Shown piece by piece: positions 6,968 through 12,204 of a stretch of DNA of 13,940 nt. The position numbers and the translations under genes were made by a program. The stretch covers positions 1-13,940 of the forward strand of contig CASGVX010000021.1 in assembly GCA_949346185.1 (NCBI GenBank). The letters run 5' to 3'. Within the stretch, counting starts at the first letter, position 1, and each line of letters begins with the position of its first letter. The DNA comes from an uncultured Lachnospiraceae bacterium. GTDB lineage: Bacteria > Bacillota > Clostridia > Lachnospirales > Lachnospiraceae. A model generated the notes under the pieces. It was not told the DNA's origin, ran no database searches, and was given only the letters and a program-made list of their open reading frames with translations.

Positions 6968-7913
6968 TTTTATTTATAGCCTGAATGCCACCGTTCCGAT
7001 ATTTCTATTGATGATTCTGGGAAATGTACTGTATCGCCGGGGAATGCTGGATCGGCATTTCTCCGATGCGGCAGACAGGCTGGTATTCAAGGTATGCCTT
7101 CCCTGCATGCTCTTTATGAATCTTTCAGGGACGGATATTCGAAGAAATTTTGATGGGACTTATCTGGGATTCTGCTTTGGGGTGACGCTGGCATCCATTC
7201 TGGGCATCTGGGCGTTGGCCAGGCTGTTTCTAGAGGACAGGAGCATGGTGGGAGCCTTCGTGCAGGGCTCCTACCGCAGCAGTGCCGCCATTTTAGGCAT
7301 TGCCTTTATCGAGAATATCTATGGTTCATCGGAGATGGCTCCCTTGATGATGCTGGGTTCCGTGCCCCTATACAATATTTTTGCGGTGGTGGTACTCACA
7401 ATGGAAAATGACCTGATAAGAGGACAGGCTGTGGGGGAAAAGATACGCCGAGCCTGTATCGGCGTGTTGGAAAATCCTATTATCATAGGAATTTTACTGG
7501 GGCTTGCGGCATCCTATGCCCGGGTTGAATTGCCGGTGATGCTTGGCAGGGCGGCTCAGAATCTTGGGGCACTCACCTCGCCTCTGGCGCTGGTGTCCAT
7601 TGGCGTGTCTTTTCAGGGACGGCATGCCTTGGCAAAACTGCAGCAGACTGGCATTGCAGTTTTTCTGAAACTGGTGGGACTTGCGGCAGTATTTCTGCCT
7701 CTGGCGGTGTGGCTGGGATTTCGAGATCAAAAACTCGTTGCCATTATCATTATGCTGGCATCTCCCTGCACTCCCACCGCCTATATTATGGCGAAAAATA
7801 TGGAGGCGGATTGGTCTCTGGCTTCCAGCATCGTGGTGGTCACCACCCTGCTTTCTTCCATCACGCTGACGGGGTGGATTTTCTTGGCCAGATGCTTTGA
7901 ACTGGTGCGTTAG
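6960..7913 (+). CDS. AEC-family (auxin efflux carrier-like) membrane transporter
   Basis: 317 residues, about ten hydrophobic segments spread evenly over the length, as usual for bacterial AEC carriers (roughly 300-320 residues). Typical features: an N-terminal helix followed by GNVLYRRGMLD, the FVQGSYRSSAAILGIAF segment at 100-116, and NPIIIGILLG at 172-181 that starts the second half. The start codon lies inside the last codons of the AGCS gene (eight-base overlap, different frame), with GAGGAAG just upstream, so the two are translationally coupled in one operon. Bacterial members export or import organic acids such as malate, or amino acids; the substrate cannot be assigned. Pairing with an amino-acid symporter hints at related substrates. 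A weak hairpin follows the stop. Confidence 0.9.
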   Translation: MDSFIYSLNATVPIFLLMILGNVLYRRGMLDRHFSDAADRLVFKVCLPCMLFMNLSGTDIRRNFDGTYLGFCFGVTLASILGIWALARLFLEDRSMVGAFVQGSYRSSAAILGIAFIENIYGSSEMAPLMMLGSVPLYNIFAVVVLTMENDLIRGQAVGEKIRRACIGVLENPIIIGILLGLAASYARVELPVMLGRAAQNLGALTSPLALVSIGVSFQGRHALAKLQQTGIAVFLKLVGLAAVFLPLAVWLGFRDQKLVAIIIMLASPCTPTAYIMAKNMEADWSLASSIVVVTTLLSSITLTGWIFLARCFELVR

Positions 7914-7914
7914 T

Positions 7915-7959
7915 GGGAAATAGCAATAAATACAAGGAATATATTGCTTAAATTGTCCC
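7915..7959 (+). terminator. Weak stem-loop after the AEC gene, possible terminator
   Basis: AGCAATA (7922-7928) pairs with TATTGCT (7942-7948), and GGGA (7915-7918) with TCCC (7956-7959), separated by an uneven internal loop. The structure is AT-rich and lacks a T-tract, so termination is doubtful, but nothing better ends the AGCS-AEC operon. Confidence 0.25.
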
Positions 7960-7975
7960 ATGATGTGTGATTTTG

Positions 7976-8004
7976 TTGACAAGCCTCATTGAAAACAATA
8001 TAAT
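7976..8004 (+). promoter_or_regulatory. Perfect consensus sigma-A promoter for the lysine-rich secreted protein
   Basis: TTGACA (7976-7981) and TATAAT (7999-8004) both match consensus exactly and are 17 bases apart. Transcription would start near 8011, giving a leader of about 65 bases before AGGAGG (8062-8067) and the ATG at 8076. This implies strong, basic expression unless a regulator binds here. Confidence 0.92.
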
Positions 8005-8075
8005 TATATTAGGCAAAACATATTGCAGTAATGTGGTATGGGGGTTGCAAATTAATTATTTAGGAGGTTTTTGTT

Positions 8076-8651
8076 ATGAGAACAATGTTCAAAAAGGCAG
8101 TGGCTCTTTTGATGGCGACTGCGGTAGTAGTATCTGGGGCAACGGCGGTTAATGGCGCTACGGCCAGTGCGGCAAAAAAGGCAAAGTCTAAGACTTATAA
8201 GGTACAGACTTGGTGTTCAGGCGTGCAGGGAAAGAATAAGTGTTTCTGGATTGCCGGTGATGGTACCAGCAAGAACAGTGGCAAGTTATATGTCAAGAAT
8301 GTAAAGATTACCAAAGGTAAGAAGACAAAGGTTACGATTACAATCAAGAATCCGACTAAGAAGAAGATTACTGCCGGCACGGTATTTGCGGTAGATGTCA
8401 TTGATATTTTGAAGGATTACAAGAAGAACAAGGTGAAGATTACCGGCGTGACTGTGAAGGCTGACGGCAAGAAGAAGAAAGCGAAGGCTTTCACGGGAAG
8501 TTTTGAGCCGAAGACAAAGCCATACAACTATCGCGTCTCTGTTTACAATGAGTATGGAAATAATGGAGACAATTCTAAAAAGGTGAATAAGGCGAAGAAT
8601 TTTGCGTTTAAGAAAAAACTCTCTATTTCTTTCACCATTGTTGCAAAATAA
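8076..8651 (+). CDS. Secreted, very lysine-rich small protein, function unknown
   Basis: 191 residues. AGGAGG eight bases upstream sets the start. Residues 1-32 are a standard signal peptide: basic start MRTMFKK, hydrophobic core, and a likely signal peptidase I site after ASA (30-32). The mature chain of about 159 residues has 40 lysines against eight Asp/Glu, a strongly positive protein expected to stick to teichoic acids, peptidoglycan, mucus glycans or nucleic acid. Two cysteines (47 and 56) could form a disulfide. Alternating hydrophobic and lysine/threonine residues (such as KVTITIKN) suggest a beta-sandwich. There is no sortase motif, anchor helix or known catalytic motif. It stands alone behind a perfect promoter and is probably abundant. 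I do not recognise the family. Confidence 0.85.
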   Translation: MRTMFKKAVALLMATAVVVSGATAVNGATASAAKKAKSKTYKVQTWCSGVQGKNKCFWIAGDGTSKNSGKLYVKNVKITKGKKTKVTITIKNPTKKKITAGTVFAVDVIDILKDYKKNKVKITGVTVKADGKKKKAKAFTGSFEPKTKPYNYRVSVYNEYGNNGDNSKKVNKAKNFAFKKKLSISFTIVAK

Positions 8652-8671
8652 TATGGTTGAATGGTTGGGAT

Positions 8672-8687
8672 AAATAGTAACTGTTAC
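8672..8687. repeat. Copy of a short recurring motif (AGTAACTGTTAC core)
   Basis: AAATAGTAACTGTTAC, read on the minus strand, contains CAGTTACT, also found at 4652-4658 within a motif that shares GAATAGTGA with 5196-5204. All three copies are intergenic. The meaning is unknown. Confidence 0.25.
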
Positions 8688-8702
8688 ATATGGATAATCC
8701 AG

Positions 8703-8725
8703 AGGAGGTCGTTATGCGGCCTCTT
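8703..8725 (+). terminator. Probable terminator of the lysine-rich protein gene
   Basis: AGGAGGTC (8703-8710) pairs with GGCCTCTT (8718-8725), eight pairs including two G-T wobbles, around a seven-base loop, followed by CATTTTATG. It lies about 50 bases after the stop codon. The T-run is short, so efficiency may be partial. Confidence 0.5.
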
Positions 8726-8904
8726 CATTTTATGTTATATATATTTCGTCCTTTTTTCACCTTCTCCTGTGATTTTTATAAGAGGACATCATGCGAATAT
8801 TCTATATCATGACGCACCACCCAATCCACCAACACACTTAATCAATTCTTTATTGTCTCGAAAGTATCATTAATTTTATAAACAAAAAATATGTATTAAT
8901 GAGA
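8726..8904. other. AT-rich stretch with no recognisable gene
   Basis: Short frames exist on both strands but none has a ribosome site or recognisable content. The base composition is markedly more AT-rich than the neighbouring genes and than the GC-rich ssb remnant from about 9160, suggesting decayed or foreign DNA. Confidence 0.4.
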
Positions 8905-9099
8905 TCAATATTTAGGATAAATGGCTATTTTAGGCATAAGAGCCTCGTCATACCCTCCGCCTTGATAATATCCTCCATCATAATCATTATAAATAATTTC
9001 CCATTTTCTTGTATCTATCTGCGAGGAGTGCAAAGTAAACTGCGTTAAGAGAGCATTATCTGTTTCCGCGCCGGGCAGGGAAAACATAGCGGCTACCAT
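8905..9099 (-). pseudogene. Possible C-terminal fragment of an unidentified Tyr/Gly-rich protein
   Basis: A minus-strand frame of up to 64 codons ends with TGA at 8905-8907. Its second half is unlike random translation: a stretch RKWEIIYNDYDGGYYQGGGY followed by an ordinary-looking tail ending IYPKY. A stop codon lies directly before the first ATG, and no ribosome site precedes it. The frame ends at almost the same place where the oppositely oriented ssb remnant begins, so a break joining two gene pieces near 9100 is plausible. It could be a small genuine gene, a fragment, or chance. No family is recognised. Confidence 0.3.
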
Positions 9100-9104
9100 T
9101 TATA

Positions 9105-9317
9105 TTGAAGACCTGTATAGGTGCAGGAAAAAAGGTATACACTACGGAGGTTGTGGTGGAGGAACAGGAATTTGCCGAGTGCAGGAAGGCGGCGGCAGCG
9201 AATGGCGGAAGCCGCAGGCAGGCAGCGCCATCCAGGCCAGGGCAGCCGCAGCCGTCCAGTGATGGGTTCATGGATATTACTGACGGGTACCGGGATGAAT
9301 TGCCATTTAGGAATTAG
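9105..9317 (+). pseudogene. ssb: Truncated ssb: 3' remnant of a single-stranded DNA-binding protein gene
   Basis: The frame ends at TAG 9315-9317 and encodes the tail of a bacterial SSB. GKKVYTTEVVVEEQEFAE matches the last OB-fold strand of Clostridia SSBs; an Ala/Gln/Pro-rich flexible linker follows, then the acidic partner-binding tip DGFMDITDGYRDELPF plus RN. The preceding ~90 residues with the DNA-binding core are missing: the frame runs back only to a stop at 9087-9089 and the residues before GKK are no longer SSB-like. There is no ATG or ribosome site, only a TTG at 9105. It is therefore a broken copy, not a working gene; rpsF and rpsR, the usual partners of the chromosomal ssb, are absent. 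The hairpin at 9370-9399 may be its original terminator. Confidence 0.82.
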
Positions 9318-9369
9318 GATGACTTTTGAATGGTTTAGATGATCTTTTCGGTATCTGGGGTTATTATGT

Positions 9370-9399
9370 AAAAATGCTGCCTGTCTGGGCGGCATTTTT
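9370..9399. terminator. Strong bidirectional terminator after the ssb remnant
   Basis: AAAAATGCTGCC (9370-9381) pairs with GGCGGCATTTTT (9388-9399), twelve pairs with one wobble, around a six-base loop. The A and T runs make it work on both strands. Confidence 0.85.
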
Positions 9400-9428
9400 C
9401 CTGTACGGAAGATTGCGGGTGGTTTGAT

Positions 9429-9467
9429 AGAATGCCAGGGAGATGCTCCGCTGGCGTTCTGCTTTTT
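9429..9467 (+). terminator. Second strong terminator insulating the BlaI promoter
   Basis: AGAATGCCAGGGAG (9429-9442) pairs with CTCC (9446-9449) and CTGGCGTTCT (9451-9460), fourteen pairs with one wobble and one bulged G, loop ATG. TTTTT follows at 9463-9467. It ends 27 bases before the -35 box of the repressor gene, shielding it from upstream transcription. Confidence 0.88.
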
Positions 9468-9493
9468 GGTGTTGTAAAAGTTATTGATATTCG

Positions 9494-9522
9494 TTGACAA
9501 AAAAGGACAAAAGGGGTATACT
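9494..9522 (+). promoter_or_regulatory. Promoter of the BlaI/M56 operon
   Basis: TTGACA (9494-9499, consensus) and TATACT (9517-9522) are separated by 17 bases. The -10 box lies inside the inverted repeat at 9517-9540, consistent with repression by the first gene of the operon. Confidence 0.88.
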
Positions 9523-9540
9523 CTGTGTAAATAGAGTATC
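9517..9540. promoter_or_regulatory. Probable BlaI-type operator overlapping -10 and transcription start
   Basis: ATACTCT (9518-9524) and AGAGTAT (9533-9539) form a perfect 7-base inverted repeat with an eight-base spacer. It covers the -10 box and the expected start, the classic place for an autorepressor of the BlaI/MecI/CopY family. It differs from the TACA/TGTA dyad known for staphylococcal BlaI and MecI. No second copy was seen before the downstream genes in this window. Confidence 0.7.
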
Positions 9541-9565
9541 TATAAAAGTAGAGAGGAGATTGATT

Positions 9566-9946
9566 ATGCAGATTAAGCACTCGGAACTGACAGAATGCGA
9601 GCAGACTGTCATGAAATGCATCTGGGATGCAGAGGAGCCGGTCACCTGCGCCCAGATTATGGAGGAGTTGAAGGGAAAATACGGCTTGGATTATAAGGAT
9701 ACTACGGTTTATACTTTCCTGAAGAGCTTGAAGGACAAGGAATTTGTGGAATCTGAAAGGCGGGGGGTGACTTATTATACGGCGATAAAGGAAGAGGAGA
9801 AGTACAGGGAGGAGGTTTTGAGGAAGACGGAGAAGTTTTGGTTTGGCAGTTCCTCTTCAAGGATGATTTCCACGCTTTTGCGCGCAAAGGACTTGAGCGG
9901 CGAGGAACGGGAAGAAATTAAGAGGATGATCGATGAGCTTGATTAG
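9566..9946 (+). CDS. BlaI/MecI/CopY-family transcriptional repressor
   Basis: 126 residues, the usual family size. The ATG at 9566 follows GAGAGGAGA; a longer in-frame start at 9494 would lie on the promoter itself and is rejected. The N-terminal winged helix-turn-helix spans about residues 6-75 (SELTECEQTVMKCIW, a recognition region around DYKDTTVYTFLKSL, and a wing near RRGVTYY); the C-terminal helices (about 78-126) form the dimer. The family dimer binds a dyad and is inactivated by proteolysis triggered by the partner M56 protein. Aligned by eye, the site equal to the Asn-Phe cleaved in staphylococcal BlaI is Thr103-Leu104. The gene overlaps the next by 14 bases, so the two are coupled. 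The operator at 9517 suggests autorepression. Confidence 0.93.
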   Translation: MQIKHSELTECEQTVMKCIWDAEEPVTCAQIMEELKGKYGLDYKDTTVYTFLKSLKDKEFVESERRGVTYYTAIKEEEKYREEVLRKTEKFWFGSSSSRMISTLLRAKDLSGEEREEIKRMIDELD

Positions 9947-11306
9947 GGAGTTTGTGCTGATATTGCTGATCACGGCTGTCACGGGAAGCATTTTGACGGC
10001 TGTCTGGCTGGCGGCGGTTCATGCTGGCAGGGGTAAGAGGAGCATCCATTATGCCTGGTGGATGCTGCGGGGAGTTCTTGCGGGGTTTCTGATGCCCCTT
10101 GCCTATCTGCTGGTGCACCGGTGCTCAGAGATGATACAGGACAATTATGACATTCTGTCAGTTTCTAACATACAGTTAGATAAAGTGTTTGCAGTACTTT
10201 TTCTTATTTGGGCGGCGGGAGTTCTTTTTCTTCTGCTGTCTCAGTTAAACATATGGATTTGCTTTCGGAGGATAAAGAGAGGGAGCATGGCGGTATCAAA
10301 GGAATATCGCCAGATTCTGCAAAAGTTATGCAAAGAGATGAATATTCGGAAACACGTTTTGCTATACCAGGGGTATGGAGTCGAATCCCCCTTTATTTTC
10401 GGGGTGTGGAGTCCCAGAATATACCTCCCGGTAAAGGAGTTTTCTACGGAAGAGATAGAGATGATTTTATACCATGAATTGACTCATTATAAGCAGGGGG
10501 ATACTTTCTGGAAGCCGTTGTTTGGGCTTTTAGGAAATATATACTGGTTCAATCCGTTGTCCCGGCGGCTTTGGAAGGAGGCAGTCCGCTGGACGGAAGC
10601 AAACTGTGATTCTTATTGTTGTGAAGAGAAGTTTCAGGCAAGAAAGTATTTTATGCTGCTGCTGGAAATGGGGAGTGCCGATCAGAACTCGCTAAATTAT
10701 TATGCGCCCATGTGGACGGAGGGCGGCAGAGAATTGGAATGGAGGGTAAAGTGTATGAAGAAAAGTCGGATGAAGAAACCAAATAGTATCGTTATTGCAG
10801 GGATTGTCATGCTATCTGTATTGGGCGGGGGACTGTCAGCCCATGCGGCCACGGAGGGTGTAAAGGTTGTTTATTTGACAGCATATAGGAATACTGTTGA
10901 AGAGACAGAAGAGTCGCAGAATGATGAAAATGAGCTGCAGGAGTTTGAGGGAACGGCGGAAGAGTTTGCTGGAATGGAAATCATAGAGGATTCTTCAGGG
11001 GAGCAGATAACCGCTCGTTCTAGAGTGGGTGGAATTGATTGGGCAGTTGGCAACAATTCGGTACGCTATACTGGTGGGTTTAAAGTAAATGCCAGAGGGA
11101 AGATAAAAGTGGCGGTGAGCATTGAGCCGGCTGATAAATCTGTAAGGGTGGGAATTGTGAAGCCGGATGGAAAAACATCCTATGTTACTGGTAAGAATAC
11201 AATTTTTCATACTTTCAGTATTACAAAAACGGGTACATATAAGGTGTTCGTAATGAATAAAAGTGGCAAGAAAGTCAGTGTCAGTGGTTCATATTTTAGA
11301 GAGTGA
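9933..11306 (+). CDS. BlaR1/MecR1-like M56 membrane metallopeptidase with a non-penicillin-binding outer domain
   Basis: 457 residues; AGAGGA six bases before the ATG. Helices at about 5-27, 42-62 and 86-108, then a cytoplasmic peptidase domain with the zinc motif HELTH (181-185) and the downstream glutamate in EANCD (Glu222), a fourth helix at about 287-304 ending in a signal-peptidase-like AHA, and an outer C-terminal part of some 150 residues. That outer part begins with an acidic linker (about 322-360) and continues as a beta-rich domain (about 365-457). It has no SxxK or KTG motif, so it cannot be the beta-lactam sensor of true BlaR1. In the family, ligand binding outside activates the inner peptidase, leading to loss of the BlaI repressor. 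Ligand here unknown; the neighbouring permeases suggest an antimicrobial peptide or envelope stress. Confidence 0.9.
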   Translation: MSLIREFVLILLITAVTGSILTAVWLAAVHAGRGKRSIHYAWWMLRGVLAGFLMPLAYLLVHRCSEMIQDNYDILSVSNIQLDKVFAVLFLIWAAGVLFLLLSQLNIWICFRRIKRGSMAVSKEYRQILQKLCKEMNIRKHVLLYQGYGVESPFIFGVWSPRIYLPVKEFSTEEIEMILYHELTHYKQGDTFWKPLFGLLGNIYWFNPLSRRLWKEAVRWTEANCDSYCCEEKFQARKYFMLLLEMGSADQNSLNYYAPMWTEGGRELEWRVKCMKKSRMKKPNSIVIAGIVMLSVLGGGLSAHAATEGVKVVYLTAYRNTVEETEESQNDENELQEFEGTAEEFAGMEIIEDSSGEQITARSRVGGIDWAVGNNSVRYTGGFKVNARGKIKVAVSIEPADKSVRVGIVKPDGKTSYVTGKNTIFHTFSITKTGTYKVFVMNKSGKKVSVSGSYFRE

Positions 11307-11415
11307 ATCTTTGAATTAATTATGTAATATACCGTTCTTAGTTGATAATTAAAAATAAATGCGGTTTTTTCTGTATGTTGTGTATAATGGATCGCATTAG
11401 AAGGGAGGTGAAAGA
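11307..11415 (+). promoter_or_regulatory. Gap after the M56 gene with a possible promoter for the microprotein
   Basis: A perfect -10 box, TATAAT at 11383-11388, lies about 28 bases before the microprotein start, but no convincing -35 box stands 16-18 bases upstream. An AT-only inverted repeat (TTAATTAT 11316-11323 with ATAATTAA 11345-11352) lies in the gap and is too weak for a terminator, so read-through from the BlaI/M56 operon is possible. Confidence 0.35.
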
Positions 11416-11547
11416 ATGTATCTATGCAGGATTTATCTGAGTTTTTCCGTATTCGTGTGGGTTATGGAAAAATGCAGCAGAAAGTGTGTCTGCAGGTCGA
11501 GAGGATGCAGAGATTCCATTGAAAAAGCGTTCTTGTCATACGCTTAG
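11416..11547 (+). CDS. Cys-rich 43-residue microprotein, function unknown
   Basis: The frame starts at ATG 11416 behind a strong ribosome site (GGGAGGTG, about 11403-11410) and stops at TAG 11545-11547. The N-terminal part (MYLCRIYLSFSVFVWVM) is hydrophobic enough for one membrane helix; the C-terminal part is basic and Cys-rich, with cysteines at 4, 20, 24, 26 and 31. The stop codon falls inside the loop of the long hairpin at 11527-11573, tying translation of the end of the gene to folding of that hairpin. It could be a small membrane peptide or a regulatory leader peptide for the downstream genes. The case rests on the ribosome site and context; no family is recognised. Confidence 0.5.
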   Translation: MYLCRIYLSFSVFVWVMEKCSRKCVCRSRGCRDSIEKAFLSYA

Positions 11548-11573
11548 GAAGAAGCAATGTATGATAAGAACGC
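11527..11573. promoter_or_regulatory. Long inverted repeat over the end of the microprotein gene
   Basis: GCGTTCTTGTCATAC (11527-11541) pairs with GTATGATAAGAACGC (11559-11573): 15 pairs, one a wobble. Inside, GCTT (11542-11545) pairs with AAGC (11552-11555). On the plus strand no T-tract follows, so it would act as an mRNA structure or attenuator-like element; on the minus strand the stem is followed by TTTTTC and could terminate transcripts coming from the right. Confidence 0.7.
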
Positions 11574-11600
11574 AAATCAAAACTAACATAACAAAGTATA

Positions 11601-11628
11601 GCATATTGGCTGATTGTTGGCAATATGC
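11601..11628 (+). promoter_or_regulatory. Second inverted repeat upstream of the small secreted protein
   Basis: GCATATTG (11601-11608) and CAATATGC (11621-11628) are perfect complements around a 12-base loop. It lies about 100 bases before the ATG at 11726 and could be a regulator site or leader hairpin. No clear promoter was found between here and the gene. Confidence 0.35.
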
Positions 11629-11725
11629 AGATTTGGCGAGAATGAAATGATGCATACGTTGATGTATGTGTATCAATGTGATGCGAGTGGCTTTACATTA
11701 CGAGGGAAGATTGGAGGAAAGCGTT

Positions 11726-12106
11726 ATGAATATGAAAAAGATTTTGGCTAATGTTTGTGTTTTTGCAGTTGCAATGGTGGCAACATGTGGCGTGATTTGT
11801 GCAGTGGCATCTGCTGCAAATCCCAATTCTAAGACAGGAAAGTATGCCTATATGTCTGGCGTAATTGAGTATTCGCCGAGAGACAAAGGCATCGTGGCAG
11901 TGAAAAACACCACGAAGACAAAAAGACATATAGCTATTTCATCGGCTGTCTTAGGAAATACATCTGGGAAAGTGGCGGCTGGTAACTGGATTAGGAAAGC
12001 CAAAGAAAATGCCGGTAATTTCTCTGCAAAGGCGACCATTAGGCAGAAGGCAGATCCAAGTTCAAAGGTGGTTGAAATACTTAAACTGACTGTGAGCAAT
12101 AATTAG
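11726..12106 (+). CDS. Small secreted protein, function unknown
   Basis: 126 residues from the ATG at 11726, selected because GGAGG lies eight bases upstream and a signal peptide begins there (MNMKKIL, hydrophobic core, likely cleavage after ASA at 28-30). A longer in-frame start at 11666 would spoil the signal peptide. The mature part, about 96 residues, is basic and rich in Lys, Ser, Thr and Ala with no cysteine; the two Cys at 11 and 21 and one at 25 lie in the signal peptide. Alternating patterns such as GIVAVKNTTKTKRHIAIS suggest beta-strands. It lies between the M56 sensor and the permeases, so it may be part of that response, perhaps a cell-surface shield or a partner of the permeases; this is inference. 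No known family is recognised. Confidence 0.8.
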   Translation: MNMKKILANVCVFAVAMVATCGVICAVASAANPNSKTGKYAYMSGVIEYSPRDKGIVAVKNTTKTKRHIAISSAVLGNTSGKVAAGNWIRKAKENAGNFSAKATIRQKADPSSKVVEILKLTVSNN

Positions 12107-12138
12107 GTAAAAACGTGGTTGCTTAATTGAAGAGGAAG

Positions 12139-12192
12139 ATGGTATTTATGTGGAAGTGCCGCCTATCTGATGATGGGTGGCACTCGCTATAA
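12139..12192 (+). CDS. Possible 14- to 17-codon leader peptide before the permease
   Basis: In-frame ATGs at 12139 and 12148 open a tiny frame that stops at TAA 12190-12192, touching the permease ribosome site (AAGGGAGG, from 12191). It runs through the hairpin at 12155-12184. The same layout (tiny frame starting MWK, hairpin inside, stop on the ribosome site) is found before ahcY. It may be chance. Confidence 0.2.
   Translation: MVFMWKCRLSDDGWHSL
12155..12184 (+). promoter_or_regulatory. Hairpin just upstream of the permease ribosome site
   Basis: AGTGCCGCC (12155-12163) pairs with GGTGGCACT (12176-12184), nine pairs with one wobble, loop of 12. No T-tract follows. It ends a few bases before GGGAGGGG and may influence ribosome access or act as a weak processing site between the secreted-protein gene and the permeases. 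Confidence 0.5.
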
Positions 12193-12204
12193 GGGAGGGG
12201 CTGC

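Noticed and set aside
8661..8873. 70-codon plus-strand frame after the lysine-rich protein gene
   Set aside because: It spans the probable terminator and decays into low-complexity AT-rich sequence; no ribosome site.
8652..9493. Intact insertion sequence or transposon in the gene-poor region
   Set aside because: No transposase frame, terminal inverted repeats or target-site duplication was found; only gene fragments and terminators are visible.
9093..9500. 135-codon minus-strand open frame
   Set aside because: It runs antisense through the ssb remnant and across both terminators and a promoter, with no ribosome site.
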